The notes under the pieces are model-generated. The model did no database searches, was not told the DNA's origin, and was given only the letters and a program-made list of their open reading frames with translations. Positions 22,114-28,565 of a stretch of 31,430 nucleotides of DNA are shown piece by piece (position 1 is the first letter of the stretch; the number at the start of each line of letters is the position of its first letter). A program made the position numbers and the translations under genes. This DNA is from an uncultured Bacilli bacterium (GTDB lineage: Bacteria > Bacillota_I > Bacilli_A > RF39 > UBA660): the NCBI GenBank assembly GCA_934101495.1, contig CAKORG010000010.1, forward strand, positions 1 to 31,430. Direction: 5' to 3'.

Positions 22114-22150
22114 AACATCCCTCCTTTGTTACAATATTATGATAACAAAG
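22114..22150 (-). promoter_or_regulatory. Inverted repeat touching an isolated ribosome-site sequence
   Basis: On the minus strand CTTTGTTA (22150-22143) and TAACAAAG (22131-22124) pair perfectly with an 11-base loop; the second arm runs into AAAGGAGGG (22127-22119). The ATG that follows is only one base away and opens just 14 codons, so no gene is called. The stretch 22031-22184 otherwise shows nothing recognisable. Confidence 0.35.
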
Positions 22151-22184
22151 AATTATGAAATATTTATGTTGAAATTATGAAAAT

Positions 22185-23570
22185 TTATATCTTAATTTTA
22201 AAATAAAATATAGAACCTTTTTTTAAAACACTTTTAACACCATATTCATATCCATGTAATTCAAGTATTTCTTTAACTATAGATAATCCAAGTCCTGTAG
22301 AAACAACATTTCTTTGGTGATTTTTATCATTTTTATAATACTTATTCCAAATATATGGTATTTCACTTTCTTTAATACCTTTACCAGTATCAATTATTTC
22401 TACCAAATAATATTTTTTATGCTTAGTAACTCTAACAGTTACGGTTTTATCATCACCAGTATAATTAATAGCATTATTTATTAAATTATAAATTACTTGA
22501 TTAAGTTTCTTCTTATCAGCTTTTATCATAATACTATCTGGCATTTCCACATTAATAATATACTTTTCTGTTTCTTTAATAATTTGATATCTATTAACAA
22601 TAGTTTTTATATCTTCAGCTAAATCAAATTTTTCAATACTTAAAGTATCCGCATTAGATTGCATTCTTGATAAATCCAGTATATCATTTACCAAAACAGT
22701 TAATCTATCAGTTTCATCAACAATTATTCCTAAATGTTCATTCATTTTTTCTGAATCTTTATATGAAATATCCCTAATCATTTCAGCGTAAGCTTTAATC
22801 ATTGTAAGTGGTGTTTTGAGATCATGAGAAACATTTGCCATTAAATCTCTACGTAATTCATCAGTTTTTACCATTTCTTCCTGAGCTTGTGTAAGAGTTT
22901 CAGATAATTCATCAATTTCCTTAATACCAGACTCTTCAAAAGAAACATCTATATCACCAGTACCCATTTTCTTAGCTTTTTTAGTAATTCTAGTAATTGG
23001 TTCTGTAATTTTATTTGATAAGAAAATAGACATAATAATAGCAATAAATATTCCAACTACACAAACATACATAAGTTGTCTTTTTATTAACAAAGTAAAA
23101 TCAGATATATCTTCCAAGTTAGAATAAATAAAAACATCACTATTACCTACTTTTACCCCATACATTAAAGCAGAAATATGCTTATCATCATTTACAAATC
23201 TATATGACTTAAGAGTTTCTTCTGATTGCACAAAATTATACATAAGTTCTTTAACTTTACTATTACCAGATTTTAAAGCACAACCATTCATATTAATATT
23301 ATAAGTTTCAACAACACTTATATTACTTGTTAAAACAATACACACATCATTATCATAAGCAATATCTTGAAGTTTTGATACAAGTTCAATTGAATTAGTC
23401 TCTTTAAGTGAGCTAACAATATTATCCATATTATCAACTTGTTCTTTTTCATAATAAATATCAAGTATTTTAATTTGACAGACCCAAAGAAGTACGATTA
23501 TAACAATATTATAACTAAGCAAAAAGAACAAAGTCTTTGCTTGTATACTTGTTTTCTTTTTAGTCTTCAT
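22185..23570 (-). CDS. Sensor histidine kinase, OmpR-system partner
   Basis: About 461 residues. ATG 23570 (MKTKKKTSIQ) overlaps the regulator gene by 11 bases; longer in-frame starts at non-ATG codons lie deeper in that gene. Domains: TM1 (about 12-33), an extracellular sensor of about 130 residues, TM2 (about 165-186), HAMP (about 187-240, PITRITKKAKKMGTGDID), HisKA (ANVSHDLKTPLTMIKAYAEMI, His at about 249) and the ATPase domain (YNLINNAINYTGDD, DTGKGIKESEIP, GLGLSIVKEILE). All catalytic motifs are intact. The layout is that of classical envelope-stress kinases. The stimulus and targets are unknown. Confidence 0.88.
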   Translation of the reverse strand: MKTKKKTSIQAKTLFFLLSYNIVIIVLLWVCQIKILDIYYEKEQVDNMDNIVSSLKETNSIELVSKLQDIAYDNDVCIVLTSNISVVETYNINMNGCALKSGNSKVKELMYNFVQSEETLKSYRFVNDDKHISALMYGVKVGNSDVFIYSNLEDISDFTLLIKRQLMYVCVVGIFIAIIMSIFLSNKITEPITRITKKAKKMGTGDIDVSFEESGIKEIDELSETLTQAQEEMVKTDELRRDLMANVSHDLKTPLTMIKAYAEMIRDISYKDSEKMNEHLGIIVDETDRLTVLVNDILDLSRMQSNADTLSIEKFDLAEDIKTIVNRYQIIKETEKYIINVEMPDSIMIKADKKKLNQVIYNLINNAINYTGDDKTVTVRVTKHKKYYLVEIIDTGKGIKESEIPYIWNKYYKNDKNHQRNVVSTGLGLSIVKEILELHGYEYGVKSVLKKGSIFYFKIKI

Positions 23571-24222
23571 AAACAAACTTATATCCAACTGCACGAACTG
23601 TAACAATCATGTCTTTATATTTACCCAAATGTTTTCTCAAAGTTTTAACATGTGTATCCACAGTTCTATCATCACCATAAAAATCATAACCCCAGATATG
23701 AGAAAGTAAATTCTCTCTTGATAAAGCTATATTCTTATTATCTATAAAATATTTTAGTAAATCATATTCTTTCGGTGTCAAATAAACTTTTTTATTATCA
23801 ATATAAACATCATGAGCTAAATCATCAAGTTTAATACCTTTAATTTCAAAAATATTATTAACAACGCCTTTTCTCTTTGTAACAGCTTTAATTCTTGCCA
23901 CCAATTCTTTCGGACTAAAAGGCTTAGTAACATAATCATCAATACCTAAATCAAATCCAATAAGCTTATCATATTCTTCTCCTCGAGCAGAAAGCATAAT
24001 AAAAGGAATATCTTTTAGTTTTTTTATTTCTCTACATGCGGTATAACCATCCATCTTAGGCATCATAATATCCATAATTATTATATCAAAATCATCTTGT
24101 TTAACTTTATCAACAGCTTCAAGTCCATTCGAAGCTTCTTCCACTTCAAAATTTTCTAAAAGCAAATATTCTTTTATAACATCTCTAATTAATTTTTCAT
24201 CATCTACTACTAAAACACGCAT
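23560..24222 (-). CDS. OmpR/PhoB-family response regulator
   Basis: A 220-residue protein. The receiver domain (1-115) has the acidic pair D7/D8, phospho-acceptor D51 (IIMDIMMPKMDG), S78 and K100 (VTKPFSPKEL). The C-terminal winged helix (about 125-220) contains LTPKEYDLLKYFIDNKN, SRENLLSHIWGYDFYGDDRTVDTHVKTLRKHLG and VRAVGYKFV. Phosphorylation by the overlapping kinase should trigger DNA binding. GGTGAT (in GTAGGTGATTTAA) precedes ATG 24222, with a TATACT -10-like element farther upstream. No operator was identified. Confidence 0.92.
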   Translation of the reverse strand: MRVLVVDDEKLIRDVIKEYLLLENFEVEEASNGLEAVDKVKQDDFDIIIMDIMMPKMDGYTACREIKKLKDIPFIMLSARGEEYDKLIGFDLGIDDYVTKPFSPKELVARIKAVTKRKGVVNNIFEIKGIKLDDLAHDVYIDNKKVYLTPKEYDLLKYFIDNKNIALSRENLLSHIWGYDFYGDDRTVDTHVKTLRKHLGKYKDMIVTVRAVGYKFVYED

Positions 24223-24277
24223 TTAAATCACCTACCCACAAGTATATACATAAATTGTGAAAAACGTATGAAATAAT

Positions 24278-24682
24278 CTATTTTCTAGTAAAATCCTCTT
24301 CAGGATAACTTATTTTCCTACTAATAGGTTTCATTCCTTCAACATGACTATTTACTTTAATATTTTTAATTTGATAAATAAATTCATCTATACTATAATA
24401 ATTTTTATGAGATGAAATCTCAGTCACTATTGTACACATTTTATATCCATGATTTCCTTTATAAATAAAACTTTCAAACGTTTTATTACATTTTTCACCT
24501 TTAAATACTCCATTAGCATAAATATACTTAGGAGTATTTTCCAAAGACATTTTCTTTACCTCTCCATCTTCTAAAGCTGCAACATTTCCTATTAAATACC
24601 TAATTTCTCTAGCTTGTTCCAAAGTCATATCATCAGGATATGAAAAAAGATTTACTTCTTCTAAAATATTATTAAACACCAT
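24278..24682 (-). CDS. Small protein of unknown function
   Basis: About 134 residues. ATG 24682 (MVFNNILEEVNLF) is chosen because TTAGGAG precedes it, 23 bases after a consensus -10; the longer frame upstream overlaps the promoter. No signal peptide or membrane segment. An N-terminal helical part (DDMTLEQAREIRYLIGNVAALEDGEV) is followed by a beta-like part with two cysteines (GEKCNKTFESF, YKMCTIVTEI). I do not recognise a family. It lies alone between the two-component system and the ytxH operon, with its own promoter; it may read into the regulator gene, 55 bases downstream. Confidence 0.65.
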   Translation of the reverse strand: MVFNNILEEVNLFSYPDDMTLEQAREIRYLIGNVAALEDGEVKKMSLENTPKYIYANGVFKGEKCNKTFESFIYKGNHGYKMCTIVTEISSHKNYYSIDEFIYQIKNIKVNSHVEGMKPISRKISYPEEDFTRK

Positions 24683-24704
24683 AATCAATTCAACTCCTAA
24701 AAAT

Positions 24705-24733
24705 ATTATACCAGATAAAGAAAAAAGTAGCAA
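24705..24733 (-). promoter_or_regulatory. Promoter of the small unknown gene
   Basis: Minus-strand TTGCTA (24733-24728), 17 bases, TATAAT (24710-24705) with TGG in front, an extended -10. Confidence 0.7.
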
Positions 24734-24767
24734 ATGCTATCAATTATAAAATTTCAAATTACTAAAA

Positions 24768-24793
24768 CGCAAAAAGCTCCACATAAGGAGCTT
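24768..24793 (-). terminator. Terminator of the ytxH operon
   Basis: On the minus strand AAGCTCC (24793-24787) pairs with GGAGCTT (24780-24774) around a 6-base loop and is followed by TTT and G. Confidence 0.75.
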
Positions 24794-24801
24794 ATTTTTA
24801 A

Positions 24802-25215
24802 TTATTTTGTTTTTTTATCTTCTTCTTCAAGTTTAGCAACTATTTTCTTTAAAACATCAGCAGTAGCTTGTTTTAATTCACTAACACTTTTTTCTACAAC
24901 TGGTGTACCTTTTTCAACAGCTAATTTATATAATTCATCAGCTTTCTTTTGTATTTTAGTTGCTTTTTGTTTAGCAATCTTTAAAGCTTTTTCTTTGTCT
25001 AAATCTTTTAATTCTTTTTGAAGTTCATTAACTTTTTTAACAATGCTTGCTTTAACATCTTCAGCTTTAATAGATTTAACTTGTTCTAAAACTTCATCAA
25101 TTTTTTTCTTTAAAATTTCTCTAGTTTCCTTTCCAGTCTTCGGAGCAAATAGAAGTCCAAGTCCTGCTCCAACAGCTGCACCAGCAATAAATTTTCCAAA
25201 TCCACTTTTTTTCAT
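24802..25215 (-). CDS. ytxH: YtxH-domain protein
   Basis: A 137-residue protein. The N-terminal glycine-rich hydrophobic segment (GKFIAGAAVGAGLGLLFAPKTGKETREIL, about 7-35) is the YtxH signature, with the APKTGKETR motif intact. The rest is a long Lys/Glu/Ala coiled coil with repeated KK-x-E patterns. The family is linked to general stress in Bacillus and resembles gas-vesicle-associated proteins; its activity is unknown. It is probably membrane associated through the first segment. It follows the DUF948-like gene directly, the same pairing as ytxG-ytxH in Bacillus, and is the last gene of the operon. Confidence 0.88.
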   Translation of the reverse strand: MKKSGFGKFIAGAAVGAGLGLLFAPKTGKETREILKKKIDEVLEQVKSIKAEDVKASIVKKVNELQKELKDLDKEKALKIAKQKATKIQKKADELYKLAVEKGTPVVEKSVSELKQATADVLKKIVAKLEEEDKKTK

Positions 25216-25216
25216 A

Positions 25217-25504
25217 TTATTCTTCTCCCTTATCCTTTCCTTTTTTTCTAAATAATATTTTACTAAATAAATTTCCAGTTACTTCCACTACTTTATCCGT
25301 AAAAGAGGCTATCTTATCAGTTGTAAAATCAATTATACTAAATATTGAATTTAATGATTCAACCTTTTCATTTACATTATCTACTACTTTTTCTAACTTA
25401 TTCATAGTTATTATAGTCTTAATTCCAAGAATTATTCCTATAGTTAAAAGAGCTATTAAAAGTAAATAAATAACAATAGGTAAAAAATTTAACCAAAATT
25501 CCAC
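25217..25504 (-). CDS. DUF948-like (YtxG-type) membrane protein
   Basis: A 95-residue protein with one membrane helix (about 8-30, LPIVIYLLLIALLTIGIILG) and a heptad-like segment (MNKLEKVVDNVNEKVESLNSIF), ending in a basic/acidic tail (FRKKGKDKGEE). This is the DUF948 arrangement. It starts at GTG 25504, whose G is the last base of the preceding TAG stop, with GGTGAT five bases before it, so translation is tightly coupled. ytxH follows after one base. The pair probably acts at the membrane under stress; partners are unknown. Confidence 0.75.
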   Translation of the reverse strand: MEFWLNFLPIVIYLLLIALLTIGIILGIKTIITMNKLEKVVDNVNEKVESLNSIFSIIDFTTDKIASFTDKVVEVTGNLFSKILFRKKGKDKGEE

Positions 25505-26421
25505 TAAATATCACCATCCTCTCTATTATCATACATTGAATCTATTAAATCAAATAAATCATTTTCCAAAGTATCATCTTCATCCACTTTATTTTTATCT
25601 TCCTTAGTTTCTTCTTTTTTAGTTAATTCTTCTAAATCTTCATCAACTTTTTCATAAACTTCAGAATTTTGAGTTTCAGGTTCTACTACTGGTTCATCTA
25701 ATACATCTAATTTACTTTTTACATCATCTTTAACATCAACTATTACATCTGATGTATCTTCTAAAAGCTCATCAATAGTTTTAACTTTTTGTTTCTTTTC
25801 TTCTTCATTTTCTTTTAATTTAACAGTAACAGTTTCTTCATAATAAGTACTTGTTGGTTCTTCTTTTACTTCTTCTCCAAAAGCTTTCTTACGTACACTA
25901 TTAAAATCTAAATTATTAATAGTACTTACTGTATCTTTTGTTTTAATATCTTCTGGTTTATAATCTTCATTTAATATACCATACACTGGTGAAATAATCG
26001 GAGATGGTTTAAATTTTCTCTTCTCTACAGTTTCCGTTCTTTCAATTCTTTCATATCTACCTAAATCATACTTCTTTTCTACTTTTCTCTTCTTTTCATA
26101 CTCTAAAACATTTGTAGTAGCCTTAGGTTTAGAAACTCTACTCATATTAGTAAATTCTTCTTCATCAAAATCTGGAAAAGAGAAACTTTTATCAGACTTA
26201 AACAATTCTCTTTCACTTAAATCTTCATGTTTTTCTTCTTTCGGAGCTACATTTACTGGAGCCTTCGGAGCATCAAGAACTACTGTTTCCTTTCTCTGAG
26301 GTTCAATTCTCTCCGCAATAGGTTTTTGAACTTCTTTACTTTCTTTTTTAGTATTATTTTCTACTTCATCTTCTTCTACTTCTTCAAATAATATACCTTT
26401 AATTTTATTAAATAATCCCAT
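25504..26421 (-). CDS. Long acidic protein with conserved PIISPVYG motif
   Basis: About 305 residues from ATG 26421 (MGLFNKIKGILFEE), chosen because AAGGTGG is at the right distance. The N-terminal 15 residues form a short amphipathic helix suited to membrane contact. Most of the chain is Glu/Lys/Asp/Val-rich and probably disordered. A basic-aromatic island at about 130-165 (KKYDLGRYERIERTETVEKR, then FKPSPIISPVYGIL) looks like a binding motif. Near the C-terminus a short acidic helix (ENDLFDLIDSMYDN) resembles a peptide ligand. I have seen the ISPVYG motif in uncharacterised proteins of low-GC Gram-positives, but no function is known to me. It lies between a lipoprotein and ytxG-ytxH. Confidence 0.7.
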   Translation of the reverse strand: MGLFNKIKGILFEEVEEDEVENNTKKESKEVQKPIAERIEPQRKETVVLDAPKAPVNVAPKEEKHEDLSERELFKSDKSFSFPDFDEEEFTNMSRVSKPKATTNVLEYEKKRKVEKKYDLGRYERIERTETVEKRKFKPSPIISPVYGILNEDYKPEDIKTKDTVSTINNLDFNSVRKKAFGEEVKEEPTSTYYEETVTVKLKENEEEKKQKVKTIDELLEDTSDVIVDVKDDVKSKLDVLDEPVVEPETQNSEVYEKVDEDLEELTKKEETKEDKNKVDEDDTLENDLFDLIDSMYDNREDGDI

Positions 26422-26434
26422 GATATCCACCTTC

Positions 26435-27070
26435 CTAGTTAATTAAATCTGGGTCAGGAATCTTTGTATCTTCCTCTTTACTAGCATCTTTATCTACAGT
26501 TAGATAATTACTTTCACTACCCTTTGTATTGAATATATTAAACTCTTCCTCACTAAAATTAAGGATATCATCACCCATTAAATTAGCAATTATACTATCA
26601 TTATACTCAACACTTTTTAATATGTTTATAATAGATAACATAGCTTCATTCAAATTACTCTTATCTACTATCACTTCTATTTTAGCATAATTATACATAA
26701 TTTCAACTAAATATTTATCATTTTTTAATAAATTTACTTCAACATACCCAAATTTACCATTATAATCTAATTTTTTTGACACCAAAGCATTATTATTAAC
26801 ACTATAATCTTTTGTAACTTTTTTATAATAACTCACTATATCAACATATAAATAATATTTATATCTAGCATCAGTAATAGACTCATTATATAAAGTACTA
26901 TCAGACACTCTCATACCTCTAGGAAGATAATAACTATAACCAGTTCTATAAACATTATCTTTATTAGCTCTAGTAGCAATATTATTTATTATATCATCAT
27001 AACTTTGTTTTCTTATATCACTGCAACCTGTTATAAAGAGTAAACATATTATTATTAATAATTTTTTCAT
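26435..27070 (-). CDS. Lipoprotein of unknown function
   Basis: A 211-residue lipoprotein with signal peptide MKKLLIIICLLFITGC (lipobox ITGC), so it is anchored outside the membrane. The mature domain (about 30-160) alternates strands and helices (YRTGYSYYLPRGMRVSDS, YKYYLYVDIVSYYKK, KFGYVEVNLLKNDKYLVEIMYNYAKIEVIVD), rich in Tyr, followed by an acidic C-terminal tail (ASKEEDTKIPDPDLIN). No catalytic motif was seen and I do not know the family. It is the first gene of the operon ending with ytxH and is preceded by an extended -10 promoter. Confidence 0.8.
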   Translation of the reverse strand: MKKLLIIICLLFITGCSDIRKQSYDDIINNIATRANKDNVYRTGYSYYLPRGMRVSDSTLYNESITDARYKYYLYVDIVSYYKKVTKDYSVNNNALVSKKLDYNGKFGYVEVNLLKNDKYLVEIMYNYAKIEVIVDKSNLNEAMLSIINILKSVEYNDSIIANLMGDDILNFSEEEFNIFNTKGSESNYLTVDKDASKEEDTKIPDPDLIN

Positions 27071-27088
27071 ATCTAACCTCTATTTATA

Positions 27089-27097
27089 ATTATATCA
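27089..27097 (-). promoter_or_regulatory. Extended -10 promoter of the ytxH operon
   Basis: Minus-strand TGATATAAT (27097-27089) lies about 19 bases before ATG 27070. A TTGACT further up is too far (22 bases) to be a regular -35. Confidence 0.55.
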
Positions 27098-27168
27098 AAA
27101 AAATTTCAACTAATAAAGTCAAAATTTTACTTAATTTCACTAAAATACCTATTTTTACTTAAAACTTT

Positions 27169-27217
27169 TGTCGAACAATGTCGAAACGCTTGCATTATGT
27201 TTTTTTATGAGTATAAT
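27169..27217 (+). promoter_or_regulatory. Promoter of the plus-strand RNA with two TGTCGAA repeats
   Basis: TTGCAT (27190-27195), 16 bases, TATAAT (27212-27217). Two copies of TGTCGAA (27169-27175 and 27179-27185) sit exactly 10 bp apart, one helical turn, just upstream of the -35, which suits an activator or repressor site. Confidence 0.55.
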
Positions 27218-27222
27218 AACTC

Positions 27223-27377
27223 ACTGTTACCCGAAAAAATAATATATCTATCACTTCTAACCGCTTAACTACGGGTAACAAACCATGCTAATTATATTTT
27301 TATCGTCATTAACATACCCTCTTTTATAGAAAATATAATTAGCCCTACAATCTCAAAGTATATCTTTGAGATTTTTT
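27223..27377 (+). ncRNA. Three-stem structured RNA candidate
   Basis: This fills most of the 305-base gap between the lipoprotein and trmB. It begins just after the promoter and has three perfect stems: GTTACCCG with CGGGTAAC (27226-27233, 27272-27279; 38-base loop), GCTAATTATATTTT with AAAATATAATTAGC (27287-27300, 27330-27343; 29-base loop) and a 10-bp terminator. The third stem is followed by a U-tract only on the plus strand, which fixes the direction. No match to a known RNA family was recognised. The second loop contains a 14-codon hydrophobic frame (MLIIFLSSLTYPLL) at 27285 with no ribosome site. A type I toxin message is thus conceivable but weakly supported. Confidence 0.6.
27349..27377 (+). 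terminator. Intrinsic terminator of the plus-strand RNA
   Basis: AATCTCAAAG (27349-27358) and CTTTGAGATT (27364-27373) pair perfectly around a 5-base loop and run into TTTTTT (27372-27377). It overlaps the last bases of the convergent trmB gene. Confidence 0.85.
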
Positions 27378-27972
27378 ACTTACTAACATCAACATATTTT
27401 ATTTTAATTCCCATATTACTAAATCTTTCTTCATATTCAGTCATAATATTAGGAATTTCCTCTTTATGTAAATCATAACTTATTTTATTAATCTTATAAC
27501 CATATTCTTTATATTGTTCTAAACTATATTCAAATAAATCATCATTATCTGTTTTTTGTACTATATGAGGCTTTCCTTTAAATAACTTATCATAAACCTT
27601 TAAATAATTAATTGAAGTAAGTCTTCTTTTAGCATGTCTATCTTTGGGCCAAGGGTCTGAAAAATTAAGATAAATAGTATCAATTTTACCATCAAGCAAA
27701 TCATGAGTATTAGCAATATCCCCAACTAATATTTTTAAATTACTAGGTTTATATAAATTTATTTTCTTAATAGCAACACTTGCAACACTACTAAACTTTT
27801 CTACTCCGATAAAATTTATATCTGGATTATTAAGGGCCATATTAAGTATAAATTGTCCCTTACCCATACCTATTTCTAAGTGTACTGGATTATCATTATC
27901 AAACTTACCTTCATAATAATAATCACAGCCATTTAATAACTCATCTTTATCTTTAGGATTTCTCATTCTCAT
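27376..27972 (-). CDS. trmB: tRNA (guanine-N7-)-methyltransferase
   Basis: A 198-residue cytoplasmic enzyme. It opens with MRMRNPKDKDELL, the usual TrmB start, and carries the SAM-binding motif HLEIGMGKGQFILNMA (about 33-48), VEKF as the acidic motif II region and the catalytic/substrate block YLNFSDPWPKDRHAKRRL (about 105-122). The C-terminal TEYEERFSNMG matches the conserved T-x-Y-E motif. It methylates G46 in the variable loop of tRNAs using S-adenosylmethionine. Length is near the family norm. It is probably monocistronic, with its 3' end meeting the plus-strand RNA terminator. Confidence 0.93.
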   Translation of the reverse strand: MRMRNPKDKDELLNGCDYYYEGKFDNDNPVHLEIGMGKGQFILNMALNNPDINFIGVEKFSSVASVAIKKINLYKPSNLKILVGDIANTHDLLDGKIDTIYLNFSDPWPKDRHAKRRLTSINYLKVYDKLFKGKPHIVQKTDNDDLFEYSLEQYKEYGYKINKISYDLHKEEIPNIMTEYEERFSNMGIKIKYVDVSK

Positions 27973-28022
27973 ATTATCAACTTCTTTCTATTTAACATAT
28001 ACTAATTGTAGGGAGGCTACTT

Positions 28023-28331
28023 ATGAGAAAAAATAGAAACTCATTTTTTACTGAATCAAACATGAATTATTCCAATTTTCAAGCACAAGCTCCAATGCCT
28101 GGAGTAATGCCTTATGCACAAGGTACTAACTACAATTCATTTTATCAAGGACAAATGCCAAACAATGTTGGAATGCCATATATAGATAATTCAGATTCTA
28201 TTGAAAACAGACTTGCAAAACTAGAGCGTCAAATAAACCGTCTAAATGCCAGAGTAAATAAGCTTGAAAGTTTAAATACAACATTTATAGATGACAATAT
28301 TGACACATCAGGTAATATGTACATGCTTTAA
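28023..28331 (+). CDS. Small Met/Asn/Tyr-rich protein with C-terminal coiled coil
   Basis: A 102-residue protein; ATG 28023 follows TAGGGAGG. The first 55 residues are rich in Asn, Gln, Met, Pro, Tyr and Gly (QAQAPMPGVMPYAQG, QGQMPNNVGMPY), a low-complexity composition seen in spore coat and surface-assembly proteins. Residues about 58-86 form a strict heptad coiled coil (SIENRLAKLERQINRLNARV), likely mediating oligomers. No signal peptide. Its stop codon overlaps the stop of the cse60-like gene on the other strand. A coat-like structural role is a guess based on composition and neighbour. Confidence 0.7.
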   Translation: MRKNRNSFFTESNMNYSNFQAQAPMPGVMPYAQGTNYNSFYQGQMPNNVGMPYIDNSDSIENRLAKLERQINRLNARVNKLESLNTTFIDDNIDTSGNMYML

Positions 28332-28498
28332 TTATAAATAATCATTGCACTAAAACAATAAATCTGTTCTTCACCACATACTGCAATTGCCACTTGATAC
28401 TTGATATCTATTATATCAAAATCTCCAGAATTTAGAAAGCCATTTATAGCACTTTCTAAATCTTTTTCATGTCCTTCATCAATAACTTTAACCTTCAT
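28328..28498 (-). CDS. Cse60-like sporulation protein
   Basis: A 56-residue protein starting at ATG 28498, with GGTGAT six bases upstream. It begins MKVKVIDEGHEKDLESAING, continues through DIIDIKYQVAIAV and ends EEQIYCFSAMIIYN. This matches, as I recall it, the Cse60 family: K-V-x-DE-HEKDLE opening, DIKY block and GEQIYCFSAMI ending. Cse60 is a small SigE-controlled protein in Bacillus of unknown function. The gene is easily missed because of its size. It overlaps the last four bases of the convergent gene (stop codons share TTAA). Confidence 0.75.
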   Translation of the reverse strand: MKVKVIDEGHEKDLESAINGFLNSGDFDIIDIKYQVAIAVCGEEQIYCFSAMIIYN

Positions 28499-28565
28499 TT
28501 ATTCATCACCATTTATATTTTACAACATTTATAATAAATAATTTGTCAGTTATTGTAATTAAAAC

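Noticed and set aside
22080..22127. 14-codon minus-strand frame after AAAGGAGGG
   Set aside because: The ATG is too close to the ribosome-site sequence for normal initiation and the product would be 14 residues without recognisable features.
24734..25255. Plus-strand frames opposite ytxH and the DUF948-like gene
   Set aside because: They are antisense to recognisable families and include the terminator hairpin; low-complexity Ser/Phe translations are typical of shadow frames.
27169..27185. LexA (SOS) box
   Set aside because: CGAAC is present, but the second half-site is not GTTCG in the right spacing; the sequence is a direct rather than inverted repeat.
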